Below the pieces are notes generated by a model. It was given only the letters and a program-made list of their open reading frames with translations. It searched no databases and was not told the DNA's origin. The translations under genes and the position numbers were made by a program. A DNA stretch of 64,000 bases from an uncultured Dyadobacter sp. (lineage in GTDB: Bacteria > Bacteroidota > Bacteroidia > Cytophagales > Spirosomataceae): assembly GCF_946482605.1 (NCBI RefSeq), contig NZ_CAMLSE010000039.1:1-64000 (forward strand). Direction: 5' to 3'. This document shows, piece after piece, positions 1 through 7,140 of the stretch. Positions within the stretch are counted from its first letter, which is position 1, and each line of letters begins with the position of its first letter.

Positions 1-13
1 TCCCGTCCAGACC
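1..13 (+). tRNA. 3' end of a tRNA-Asp-like gene cut by the window edge
   Basis: The first 13 bases are the final T-arm and acceptor bases of a tRNA-Asp-like sequence (they end in CCAGACC, as in the copies at 112-213 and 309-409) and are followed at once by the same terminator that follows the 112-213 copy. The rest of the gene lies upstream, so it cannot be judged intact or not. Confidence 0.6.
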
Positions 14-15
14 GC

Positions 16-44
16 AAAAAGCTCGGAGAGATCCGGGCTTTTTT
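16..44 (+). terminator. Intrinsic terminator after the first tRNA-like unit
   Basis: An 11-bp stem (AAAAAGCTCGG with CCGGGCTTTTT, one G-T pair), a 6-nt loop and a T run follow the tRNA 3' end directly. The identical element recurs at 216-244. Confidence 0.75.
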
Positions 45-111
45 GGTTTTAAGCCTATTTGGTAATGAGGCCTCGTCCAGACCGCCAGTTTTTTGAAGTT
101 CTTTATTTTTT

Positions 112-213
112 GGTTTGGTAGTTCAGTAGGTTAAAATACATGCCCGGCTCACGTTGGGTGTCACGGATGGGGTCGCGGACTTGCGCAGCCCGGTTCGAGT
201 CCCGTCCCAGACC
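112..213 (+). tRNA. tRNA-Asp-like sequence with two insertions (probable pseudo-tRNA), copy 1
   Basis: The 5' part (GGTTTGGTAGTTCAG) and the 3' part (GGTTCGAGTCCCG then CCAGACC) match a normal bacterial tRNA-Asp, and a GTC anticodon is recognisable in TGTCACG. Against the roughly 77-nt consensus this copy is 102 nt long. About 14 nt are inserted just before the anticodon, another 14 nt or so sit between the variable region and the T-loop, and one extra C lies before the acceptor 3' strand. The anticodon stem (CATGC/GGATG) has a mismatch. It sits in a tandem array with its own terminator. A decayed, non-functional tRNA is the simplest reading; a spliced or structurally odd tRNA is less likely but open because both copies share the same insertions. 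Confidence 0.55.
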
Positions 214-215
214 GC

Positions 216-244
216 AAAAAGCTCGGAGAGATCCGGGCTTTTTT
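216..244 (+). terminator. Intrinsic terminator after tRNA-like copy 1
   Basis: Same sequence as 16-44: 11-bp A-rich/T-rich stem, 6-nt loop, T run, placed 2 nt after the tRNA-like 3' end. Confidence 0.75.
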
Positions 245-308
245 GGTTTTAAGCCGATTTGGTAATGTTATCCGCCGCGCCGCCATTTTTTGAAGTTCTC
301 GATTTAAT

Positions 309-409
309 GGTTTGGCAGTTCAGTTGGTTAGAATACATGCCCGGCCCACGTTGGGTGTCACGCCTGGGGTCGCGGACTTGCGCAGCCCGGTTCGAGTCCC
401 GTCCAGACT
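309..409 (+). tRNA. tRNA-Asp-like sequence with two insertions (probable pseudo-tRNA), copy 2
   Basis: Second copy of the tandem unit, 101 nt. The D-arm (AGTTCAGTTGGTTAGAATA) is closer to a standard tRNA-Asp than in copy 1, but the same two insertions occur at the same places (CGGCCCACGTTGGG before TGTCACG; ACTTGCGCAGCCCG before the T-loop). The acceptor pairs GGTTTGG with CCAGACT, leaving a terminal G-T pair. The anticodon stem CATGC/GCCTG has one mismatch at a different position from copy 1. No CCA is encoded. Confidence 0.55.
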
Positions 410-413
410 GAAA

Positions 414-446
414 AGCCAGAAGCACTGATTTTCAGTGCTTCTGGCT
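414..446. terminator. Perfect 15-bp hairpin closing the tRNA-like array
   Basis: A perfect 15-bp stem with a TTT loop begins 4 nt after the second tRNA-like copy. The T run lies only on the minus-strand side (AAAA at 411-414 on the plus strand), so it may act for transcription from either side. It differs in sequence from the two upstream terminators. Confidence 0.6.
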
Positions 447-593
447 TGCATTAATGTAAGTGATTCACCACACTTAAAAATATTCATTCCCCAAATACGC
501 TGAAATCCACGGCATTTGATCTCGGGATAAGATTCGGTTTGCCACATTTTACGGCTGGGCGATCAGCAAGGGACGAGAACGTAACCTGAATTT

Positions 594-1604
594 TCAACAT
601 CCTCCACTTCTTGGTATGGCGTAGATCGTGTTGCCGGAAACAGACAAGTTGAAGACTTTATCTTGTATAGCGGGAAGTAACAATTGCCATGTCTTTCCCT
701 TGTCTGAGGATCTGTAAATACCAGCCGGATGACCACAGAATATGTATTTGCCAACCTCCGTAATGGAGGCGATAATGAGACTTGCGGGAAGGTTAGCGTC
801 GATAGGCTGCCAGGTTTTGCCGCCGTCGTCTGATGTCCGTACTCTTCTGGTCTCCGTCTCTGTATTACAAGTGATTGCGGCAAATCCACCTTTAATGCGT
901 TCGACAGCAATACCTACTCCGCCCTCATTAATCACATTATCCCAATTTTCACCATTATCTATTGACCGAATTATACCTCTCTGGCTGGTAGCGACCAGCA
1001 CTCCATTTGACTCTATCAATTTCATTACCCAGCCTTCGTCATATACTCGCTTCCAGTTTTTTCCACTGTCATCGGATTTAAAAAGGCCCTTGTCGCAACC
1101 GATAAAAACGGTGTCTCCGGTTTCAAAGATGGTGCGAACGCTCTTCCCCGGAAAATCCGTATATATTGGCAACCATAAACCCGCTCCGTTTACTTTTTGC
1201 AAAAACTGACCACTGTAATTGAATGCGAGCATTCCAGTCTTGCCAGGGACAATGCTGCTACGGTTGTCCGGAGAAATCTCTTTTTCCCAAAAAGGAGCAG
1301 TGGAATTTGGTTTGCTGTAATACATCCCATTTTCAGTGCGCAGATAGATTCCATTATCATTTGCAAGAAAGCCGTCTCTCGGGATACCGTCTTCCCGCAA
1401 ATGTTCGGGCAGTCCTTCGCTGATATCCTGCCAGGTTTGGCCGCCATCCTCAGATTTAAAAATGATGTTTGCAGCGACGAACTTATCTCGTTTTTGTTTT
1501 TGATTGCTATCCGGGAGTGAGGTTGAGTGTGGAATTTTCGAAGCCTGATCAAAAGAAAATGGGAATTGAAAAAGGAGCAAAAAAGCAAGGTTATGCATTT
1601 TCAT
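594..1604 (-). CDS. Secreted Asp-box (BNR/sialidase-like) beta-propeller protein
   Basis: A 336-residue protein with a hydrophobic N-terminus (about residues 5-18) that looks like a signal peptide. It carries at least five Asp-box motifs of the form S-x-D-x-G-x-x-W: SEDGGQTW, SDDSGKNW, SIDNGENW, SDDGGKTW and SSDKGKTW, spaced as in six- or seven-bladed propellers of the BNR/VPS10/sortilin-like superfamily. Asp-boxes are structural and do not prove sialidase activity; no catalytic Arg triad or RIP motif is evident. An exported binding or lyase-like protein is possible. It is divergent from the membrane-anchored regulator at 1716, about 110 bp away, so a shared control region is likely. Confidence 0.8.
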   Translation of the reverse strand: MKMHNLAFLLLFQFPFSFDQASKIPHSTSLPDSNQKQKRDKFVAANIIFKSEDGGQTWQDISEGLPEHLREDGIPRDGFLANDNGIYLRTENGMYYSKPNSTAPFWEKEISPDNRSSIVPGKTGMLAFNYSGQFLQKVNGAGLWLPIYTDFPGKSVRTIFETGDTVFIGCDKGLFKSDDSGKNWKRVYDEGWVMKLIESNGVLVATSQRGIIRSIDNGENWDNVINEGGVGIAVERIKGGFAAITCNTETETRRVRTSDDGGKTWQPIDANLPASLIIASITEVGKYIFCGHPAGIYRSSDKGKTWQLLLPAIQDKVFNLSVSGNTIYAIPRSGGC

Positions 1605-1715
1605 GACTACAATGGTTTGGTGAAATATTAGCGTAAAATTGTTTTAACTTCACATATCCAAATGTAGGCGCCCGAGTCGCTGTCCCTTGTAAATCAATTG
1701 TAAAAAGAAATGTAA

Positions 1716-2855
1716 ATGCGTGTAAATTCTGCTTTTACTGGCTTTTTCACTAACCGATTGGTGGTGGGATCTGGCATTGCTACGGTGATGCTTGCTATTC
1801 TTTTTATCGCCTCTTCTTTCATAGAACATCCCGGCCGCGACTTGCGGGCGAAGCAAGTGAACCTCATTATCCGTCAAACTGGTCATAAACTGTTGTTGCA
1901 GGCAGGTGACTCAACTTCACGCGTACTACCCGTCGCGGAGATTAAGGAAGGCACGTTTCTGCTCAGGTTCGAAAATGAATTCGTTTTTAACCATGACTCG
2001 CTCGTGGTGCTGTCACAGGGCTTACTTCCCAAAACGCAGTTCCCTTCTGGTTACACCGTTACAGTGCATGATTGCAAAAAAGGCGGGATCGTCTATGGCT
2101 TCCAGGTAAATAACACCTCACCAGATATCCTGGCTTGCAGTGGCAGAAGTCAGCCCTCAGGTTGCTATACAATCGAATTTGCCTTCCCGGATTTTTACGA
2201 GAAAGTAAAACAGAATAAAGCTGACATCGACCAGCTGACTGAACCTGTTAAAGTGGATACTCAGGTAGTCAATCCAAAACTTGAAGAATTCAAAGCGGCA
2301 ACCTTCGACCATGACATCAACCGACGGACTGAAAAACTTAGATCAGTTGAAACAGACGCTAAGGGAGTCAATCTAAAAATTGAAGAATTAAAAACGACAA
2401 CCACTGACTACCCATTATTCAATATGATTTATGGGGGCATTCTTGTGTTGATGAGTGTTACCTTGTTGATTGGCCATTTTGGGGAAAATTTAAAACCGGC
2501 GCCCGGGCAGAATCAAAACTACGCTGTAATAAAAGAGCCTGTTCCGGAATTGGCTGCGCTCGGAAGTTTTTTATTTAACGTAAGGGGGCAGCGCTTGCTT
2601 TTGGGAAGCGAGGTGATTAGTCTCACAGACAAAGAATGCAAGGTCCTGGAATTGCTTCACAAGAACTTCGGTGAACTGATCCCCCGCGAAACGTTGATGC
2701 AGGAAATCTGGATCAGCGAAGGGGTCTTCACCGGCCGCAGCCTGGACATGTTTGTGTCGAAACTTCGAAAGAAATTAAGCCACGATCCTGACCTGAGAAT
2801 AACGAATGTTCATGGAAAGGGGTATAAGCTGGAAATACCTGAACGAGAGATTTAG
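1716..2855 (+). CDS. Membrane-anchored winged-helix regulator, inverted ToxR/CadC-like layout
   Basis: A 379-residue protein. A transmembrane helix lies near residues 16-36, then an extracytoplasmic region of about 190 residues including a charged, coiled-coil-like part, then a second transmembrane helix around residues 238-255 (GGILVLMSVTLLIGHFG), and finally an OmpR/PhoB-type winged-helix domain at the C-terminus (motifs LTDKECKVLELL, RETLMQEIW, VSKLRKKL, VHGKGYKL). In ToxR and CadC the DNA-binding domain is N-terminal; here it is at the C-terminus. The juxtamembrane part holds a 33-residue imperfect tandem repeat (around bases 2250-2302 and 2349-2401). It probably senses an envelope signal and may control the divergent BNR gene. 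Confidence 0.8.
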   Translation: MRVNSAFTGFFTNRLVVGSGIATVMLAILFIASSFIEHPGRDLRAKQVNLIIRQTGHKLLLQAGDSTSRVLPVAEIKEGTFLLRFENEFVFNHDSLVVLSQGLLPKTQFPSGYTVTVHDCKKGGIVYGFQVNNTSPDILACSGRSQPSGCYTIEFAFPDFYEKVKQNKADIDQLTEPVKVDTQVVNPKLEEFKAATFDHDINRRTEKLRSVETDAKGVNLKIEELKTTTTDYPLFNMIYGGILVLMSVTLLIGHFGENLKPAPGQNQNYAVIKEPVPELAALGSFLFNVRGQRLLLGSEVISLTDKECKVLELLHKNFGELIPRETLMQEIWISEGVFTGRSLDMFVSKLRKKLSHDPDLRITNVHGKGYKLEIPEREI

Positions 2856-2870
2856 ATCAGATCAAAACCG

Positions 2871-3551
2871 TTATTCGTTGAGAATGAGCTCTCTTGTCCA
2901 ATCTATGTTGCTCTTGATGACTTTTGCGGGAATCCCTACTGCGATTGAATTGTTTGGAATGTTGCTTGTTACAACTGAATTTGTGCCTATCACACTATTA
3001 TTTCCGATACTCGATCCTTTCAAGACTATTGCGTGTGCTGCGATCCAGACGTGATCGCCCACTACGATATCCTTCGGCCAGTTGATCCTTTTCCTGGTAT
3101 CATTGTCTATAATACTGTGAGAGTCGCCGGTCCTAAATTCTATGCCATAAGCAAGCATACAATCTTCTCCAATGGTAATTGTTCTGTTCGGCTCCGTAGC
3201 TGCGAGGTGTGCAGATTCAATAGTAGTATTTTGTCCAATTTGTATTTGGCAACCGCTATTAGCAAACCAGACACTCCCGCCTAAAAAACGACAATTTTCG
3301 CCGATGACCAACTGGTGATTATCTCCTCTCATCCTTATTGTTACATCGGACAAGATAGAGTCTTGCATAATGTGGACTAGATTATTGTTGCCAACAATAT
3401 CATACTTTACATCTAGCAGAACTCCCTTGTTACTGATAATATTATTACTGCCAGAAATGTTGCTCCTATGAGCAAAGCGCTTTTGAATTTTTTTACCGAT
3501 TAAATATAAAAGACTGCTATTCTTAACAATTTCTTTAATTCGCTGTTTCAT
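2871..3551 (-). CDS. Hexapeptide-repeat (left-handed beta-helix) O-acyltransferase
   Basis: A 226-residue protein with many [LIV]-G-x-x hexapeptides, including IGENCRFLGG, IGQNTTIES, IGEDCMLAYG, VGDHVWIAAHA, SIGNNSVIGTNSVV and the C-terminal VGIPAKVIK. This is the layout of acetyltransferases that modify surface sugars (NeuD/WcaF/CysE fold). The DHVWI-A motif is typical of the active-site loop in this family. It most likely transfers an acetyl group to a polysaccharide or nucleotide sugar, but the acceptor cannot be read from the sequence. Its end converges on the regulator at 1716-2855 with a 15-bp gap, and no other polysaccharide genes lie next to it. Confidence 0.85.
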   Translation of the reverse strand: MKQRIKEIVKNSSLLYLIGKKIQKRFAHRSNISGSNNIISNKGVLLDVKYDIVGNNNLVHIMQDSILSDVTIRMRGDNHQLVIGENCRFLGGSVWFANSGCQIQIGQNTTIESAHLAATEPNRTITIGEDCMLAYGIEFRTGDSHSIIDNDTRKRINWPKDIVVGDHVWIAAHAIVLKGSSIGNNSVIGTNSVVTSNIPNNSIAVGIPAKVIKSNIDWTRELILNE

Positions 3552-4230
3552 ATTGATGGGTTAATTAAAAGACAAAACGAATGCTCCGACGAGTCCAATT
3601 GAACATTTTTCTTACTTGGTCTAATGCATTCAAGTCAGCTTGGAAGAGTTTGTATGGAAGTTGCTATTCCTATTTAAAATTAGTGAGTCAATTCACCTAC
3701 TATCTTTGAATAGGCACCTAACGGATGGTCATTTCACTAGTATATGATGACGCTGAGGTCATTATTTTAACCAGGTTCTTGGCAATGCGGGGCCTAATTT
3801 CAATAAATTTCTAACTATCGCCAAATTGGTTTCTTAGGGCAAGACACATCGCCCGGGAGAACTTTGGAGCCTGTCGATAAATCCAAATCACCAATATACG
3901 AATCATGGCGACTGTCTGGTTGGGAGGTTGGCTCTGGATCGATTTCTCAGAAAGGGCCGTCTAGAGAGCTTTGGGGACATGACCGCAAACATGGAAAACG
4001 AGTTTGTTCGAGCATTCCGTTTGCCCAGCCGAGCCCCGACCGTTATATAATGGACATTACATCCATGCGGATAAAAGATGGGGAGTGGCGATTCGCCGCT
4101 GTCGTAGGCTACATGATCCGTTCAATGGTGCCGTTTAGAGATCTGTTTGAAAAGAAGTGCCTGCCGTTTGTTCATTAAAGTTTGCGGGAGAGTTCCTCCG
4201 GAATAAATTGCGGGTTAATTTTCTTTGCTC
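3552..4230. other. About 680 bp without a recognisable gene
   Basis: The only open frame of note (3864-4178, plus strand, 104 codons) has no recognisable domain, an unusual composition and no hydrophobic or catalytic signature. Parts of other frames (around 3965-4035) also read through without looking like a known family. A TATCTTTG box at 3701-3708 fits a Bacteroidota -7 element but lacks a good -33 partner. This may be the remains of a decayed gene. Confidence 0.4.
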
Positions 4231-4530
4231 ATGACTATCATTTTCTGGATCGCGATCAGTCTGGAGTTTGCCGGGCTGCTTTATTTTATTCGAAAGGCCT
4301 GGATGCTGATCAGGCAGGATCAGAAATACATATATCCCGAAAAGTATCGGCAGGTTTTTTATCCCATAATGGTGCTTTCGCTGTTGATCGCAGTCAGTTT
4401 TGTTGCAAAATACTATTTGCAGAGCACGAAATCTGCGGCCTTTGTCGCTATGCTTCCTGTTGTGGCTTTGGTGTTGGCTCTTGTCGGAGTGATCGTCGGG
4501 ACGATATGTGTGGGTGGTAAATGGCGTTAG
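4231..4530 (+). CDS. Small three-helix membrane protein, function unknown
   Basis: From the ATG at 4231 the product is 99 residues, almost wholly hydrophobic: helices around residues 2-20, 42-60 and 71-95, with a basic loop between the first two (RKAWMLIRQDQKYIYPEKYRQ). The reading frame also opens two codons earlier at a TTG, but the ATG is the more natural start. No family is recognised. A minus-strand terminator lies just beyond the stop. Confidence 0.6.
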   Translation: MTIIFWIAISLEFAGLLYFIRKAWMLIRQDQKYIYPEKYRQVFYPIMVLSLLIAVSFVAKYYLQSTKSAAFVAMLPVVALVLALVGVIVGTICVGGKWR

Positions 4531-4569
4531 CGTTGATAATCAGCGAGTAAGCGTCATTAAAATAGGCAC

Positions 4570-4605
4570 AAAAAAACACGCAGGTTTCAAAATGAACCCG
4601 CGTGT
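4570..4605 (-). terminator. Minus-strand intrinsic terminator downstream of the 4682-4841 tRNA-like RNA
   Basis: Read on the minus strand: an ACACGC/GCGTGT stem extended by GGTT/AACC after one mismatch, then a run of seven T. It points the right way to end a transcript coming from 4841 toward 4606, and would not serve the plus-strand gene that ends at 4530. Confidence 0.6.
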
Positions 4606-4681
4606 CAAATTACACTTCATCAACAAACTAAAAACCAAATAAAACTAATACGAAAAAAATCGCTTGTCAAGTTTTTTTTGC

Positions 4682-4841
4682 TGTAGGAGGGGGATTCGAA
4701 CCACCCACGGTGCGGTTAGCTACGGTACAAATACTGTTGGTGGTCCACCCCAGTCGACTTGCGTCGGCATTATGCCGCGTTTATCCCTTATTCACCACCC
4801 CCGAGACAGGAGGGCATGGCTGCCAATTTCATCACCCTACA
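4682..4841 (-). tRNA. tRNA-like locus of about 160 nt with an oversized variable region
   Basis: Read on the minus strand, TGTAGGG at the 5' end pairs with TCCTACA at the 3' end. A Leu/Ser-like D-arm follows (ATG AAATTGGCAGC CAT), then an anticodon-like arm CCCTC-CTGTCTC-GGGGG with a 7-nt loop, and near the 3' end a canonical GGTTCGAATCC T-loop. Between anticodon arm and T-arm lie roughly 90 nt instead of about 15, including a CGGCA-TAA-TGCCG hairpin. The T-stem has a T-C mismatch. A TAGTTTTG box (4900-4907, minus strand) could be a -7 element, and a minus-strand terminator lies downstream. It could be a pseudo-tRNA with an insertion or a structured RNA; the loop reads GTC, which does not match a Leu or Ser identity. 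Confidence 0.45.
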
Positions 4842-4985
4842 ATGTGACTAAATCCGAGTAAAGAGATGTCGCCATCCGCTTTTCTGAATTTTGGTTCTGC
4901 AAAACTAAAACTTCTAGCTTAAATTATAAAATATTTTCATTTAAAATTGTCAAAATTTACAATTTTTTCATAATTTGGATTGTGT

Positions 4986-5016
4986 TGTTGCGATAAATTC
5001 AAACTTTTAGCTCAAA
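4986..5016 (+). promoter_or_regulatory. Upstream region of the Lrp gene sharing a 17-nt motif with 11158-11174
   Basis: TGTTGCGATAAATTCAA at 4986-5002 recurs exactly at 11158-11174, and the similarity continues loosely for about 20 nt to a TGCA-AAA. It directly precedes the Lrp start codon and probably includes promoter or leader elements. Confidence 0.35.
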
Positions 5017-5487
5017 ATGCAAAAATATTCAGATATTGATAGTACCGACTTACGCATTCTATCTTTGCTGATTGAGAATGCTGCGTTACCGTACACGGAA
5101 ATCGGTAAGAGGGTCTTCGTTTCAGGTGGGACGGTTCATGTCCGGATGAAAAAACTCGAACAAATGGGGATCGTTAAAGGCTCCCAGCTGGTGATCGATC
5201 CCACAAAACTGGGCTGGGATATCAGCGCGTTTCTGGGCATTTATCTGGACAAAAGTTCATTGTATGAGCAGGTTGCCAAGGAACTGGAAGGGATCCCGGA
5301 AGTTGTCAATATTCATTATACCACAGGGATTTATAGCATTTTTTTAAAGATCGTCTGTAGAGACACCGGGCACCTCAGGGAAATACTGCATGATAAGATT
5401 CAGAAAGTAAACGGTATCCAGAGGACTGAAACCTTTATTTCACTCGAGGAGCGCATAAATCGTTCTATTCCGCTTGCCGAGAGTTGA
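5017..5487 (+). CDS. Lrp/AsnC family transcriptional regulator
   Basis: A 156-residue protein with the usual Lrp layout: an N-terminal helix-turn-helix (DLRILSLLIENAALPYTEIG, then SGGTVHVRMKKLEQMGIVKG, about residues 9-55) followed by an alpha-beta RAM domain (about residues 65-140) for effector binding and oligomerisation. Length matches the family. Lrp-type proteins respond to amino acids and often act on themselves or neighbours; no amino-acid transport or metabolism gene is adjacent, so the target is unknown. The start follows a 17-nt motif shared with the integrative element. The PadR gene begins about 95 bp downstream with its own promoter. Confidence 0.93.
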   Translation: MQKYSDIDSTDLRILSLLIENAALPYTEIGKRVFVSGGTVHVRMKKLEQMGIVKGSQLVIDPTKLGWDISAFLGIYLDKSSLYEQVAKELEGIPEVVNIHYTTGIYSIFLKIVCRDTGHLREILHDKIQKVNGIQRTETFISLEERINRSIPLAES

Positions 5488-5533
5488 AAATGCGGTTCAG
5501 CTGGTATTGATAAAAGAAAATGTTATATTTGTG

Positions 5534-5563
5534 TTGTATATATAAAAAACTTATATATATTTG
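5534..5563 (+). promoter_or_regulatory. Bacteroidota-type promoter of padR
   Basis: TTG at 5534-5536, a 19-nt spacer, then TATATTTG at 5556-5563, an exact match to the TTG-N19-TAnnTTTG consensus used by the primary sigma factor in this phylum. The PadR start codon lies at 5582. A second TATATTTG occurs at 5524-5531. Confidence 0.7.
5537..5559. promoter_or_regulatory. Candidate PadR operator inside the promoter spacer
   Basis: A perfect 9-bp inverted repeat, TATATATAA-AAAAC-TTATATATA, fills the space between the -33 and -7 elements. PadR proteins are dimers that commonly bind AT-rich dyads and repress their own genes, so autorepression is likely. The A/T-only content means chance similarity is possible. 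Confidence 0.5.
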
Positions 5564-5581
5564 CTATATAAAATTTGACTT

Positions 5582-5935
5582 ATGGAGAATAACGCAACAA
5601 GTAACGAATATGTACGCGGTACATTAAAGACCATAGTTCTGAATTTGCTGGCTGAGCATGACCGGATGTATGGATATGAGATTACGCAGGAGGTGAAAGA
5701 CCGGACAAGCGGAGCAATTGCTTTAACCTTCGGTGCGCTATACCCGGTGCTGCACAAACTGGAACAGGAGGGGCTTCTTCTTACCGAATCTGTTGAGGTA
5801 GATGGGCGTCTTAGAAAATATTATTCGCTTACGCATCGCGGCAATGAAACTGCACGCACTAAAACAGATGACTTAGAGCGTTTTATAGACGCAGTCAGGT
5901 TGCTGTTGGCTCCCAAAAATCTGGCAACCGAATAA
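5582..5935 (+). CDS. PadR family transcriptional regulator
   Basis: A 117-residue winged-helix protein with PadR hallmarks: RGTLKTIVLNLLAEHDRMYGYEI (helix 1-2), GALYPVLHKLEQEGLL (recognition helix) and a DGRLRKYYSLTHRG wing, then a short C-terminal helix for dimerisation. In Bacteroidota such regulators often sit directly before genes of envelope or permease proteins and respond to membrane-active ligands. Here it is followed 33 bp later by a TonB-family fusion gene, probably in one operon. Its promoter spacer contains a perfect AT-rich dyad, suggesting self-repression. Confidence 0.92.
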   Translation: MENNATSNEYVRGTLKTIVLNLLAEHDRMYGYEITQEVKDRTSGAIALTFGALYPVLHKLEQEGLLLTESVEVDGRLRKYYSLTHRGNETARTKTDDLERFIDAVRLLLAPKNLATE

Positions 5936-5968
5936 AAGTTACATGGCTAATCTTTAACGGATCGATCT

Positions 5969-6991
5969 ATGAAACGACTTCAGGAAAATCGCATTGAGCA
6001 AATAAGCAAGTATTTGCAGGCAAATAAGCTGGATCCGGAGCTGCTTCCGGAGATACTGGATCACCTGGCCTGTGAAGCGGAAGAATTTCTTTGGGATGGC
6101 AAATCGTTCGACCAGGTTTATCAGGACATGGTAACCACGGCCGATGCGCAAACTCTCCTGAATCTGAGTGTCGATCATCAAAATCTATTAGCCATGGAAA
6201 AATCTTTGAATGACATCGTGTTCGAGAACCGCAACAAATCGTATGGTGCCTATGATCTGAGAAAAAATTATGGGCAAACGGTGCAGAGATCGGTTTTGAT
6301 GGGAGTTGCTTTCTTTTTACTGCTGGTGTTGTTCCCCAAATTGTATGCGCGGTTGGTTCCGGAGCATAAGCCCGGGGATGTGGCCTATGAGGTAGAGGTA
6401 AGGCCGGTAGATATTACACTGGAACAGCCTGTTAAGCCACCTGTTAAAGAAGAGATAGCTCCGGTGCCCAAAACTGTCAGATCGGTAACCCCGGAAGTGC
6501 TTCCCGATAACCAGGTCGAAGTGGAAAACCTGCCGCCTGTGATTGAAGAGTTGGAAACCGCGCAGCCGTCTACCGAAACAGTGGCTGGAGATGAAGGCCT
6601 GAATGTCATCGTGCCGCCAGCGGAACGGGTGGGAACAGCCAAATCGGAAGCAGCCGGGATAGAAGTGAGGAAAGAGGAGACATTGTTATTTGTAGAACAG
6701 TCGCCCCAGTATTTTGGAGGCAATGAGGCAATGGCCGCCTTCCTTCGAAAGAATCTACGGTATCCCTCACAGGCGCAACGCTCAGGCGTGCAAGGGAAGG
6801 TGTTCGTACAATTTACAGTTGGTTCTGATGGAAAAATAGAGAATGCGACCGCAGTCAGGGGGATTGGGTTTGGTTGCGACGAAGAGGCGGTAAGAGTGGT
6901 TAAATTAATGAAAGACTGGGTGCCTGGTAAGCAAGCCGGTGTGCCGGTCAGAGTGAAATTTACTTTGCCGATCGCATTTCAACTGGATTAA
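5969..6991 (+). CDS. TonB-family energy transducer with an extra N-terminal domain
   Basis: A 340-residue protein. Residues 1-75 form a helical soluble domain (EILDHLACEAEEFLWDGKSFDQVY) of the kind found at the N-terminus of PadR-linked permease-like proteins. At residue 76 a second Met begins a standard Bacteroidota TonB: the cytoplasmic motif NDIVFENRNKSYGAYDLR, a transmembrane helix (about 107-127), a Pro/Glu/Val-rich periplasmic spacer and a C-terminal TonB domain (YPSQAQRSGVQGKVFVQFTV, then GCDEEAVRVVKLM). It should pass proton-motive energy to outer-membrane receptors. The single frame suggests a fusion of a PadR-associated domain with a transducer. A translation start at residue 76 would give a normal TonB, so two products are possible. 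Confidence 0.85.
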   Translation: MKRLQENRIEQISKYLQANKLDPELLPEILDHLACEAEEFLWDGKSFDQVYQDMVTTADAQTLLNLSVDHQNLLAMEKSLNDIVFENRNKSYGAYDLRKNYGQTVQRSVLMGVAFFLLLVLFPKLYARLVPEHKPGDVAYEVEVRPVDITLEQPVKPPVKEEIAPVPKTVRSVTPEVLPDNQVEVENLPPVIEELETAQPSTETVAGDEGLNVIVPPAERVGTAKSEAAGIEVRKEETLLFVEQSPQYFGGNEAMAAFLRKNLRYPSQAQRSGVQGKVFVQFTVGSDGKIENATAVRGIGFGCDEEAVRVVKLMKDWVPGKQAGVPVRVKFTLPIAFQLD

Positions 6992-7029
6992 TGATTCTTG
7001 CATTGCGTAGATGCCTCCTGTTATTGAAG

Positions 7030-7058
7030 AAAATCCTCGTTTCGGCGGGGATTTTTTT
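7030..7058 (+). terminator. Intrinsic terminator after the TonB-family gene
   Basis: A 10-bp stem AAAATCCTCG/CGGGGATTTT with a 6-nt loop and a T run, 39 bp after the stop codon. Confidence 0.8.
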
Positions 7059-7140
7059 GTTTTTTTGTGGGTTGTTAATCAGGACTACCGGGTTTTACTT
7101 TGTCTATCTAAGGAAATAAACATTTCATTACCAGTAATTA

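Noticed and set aside
3864..4178. 104-codon plus-strand frame
   Set aside because: No recognisable motif, odd composition and no neighbours that support it; kept only as part of an unassigned region.
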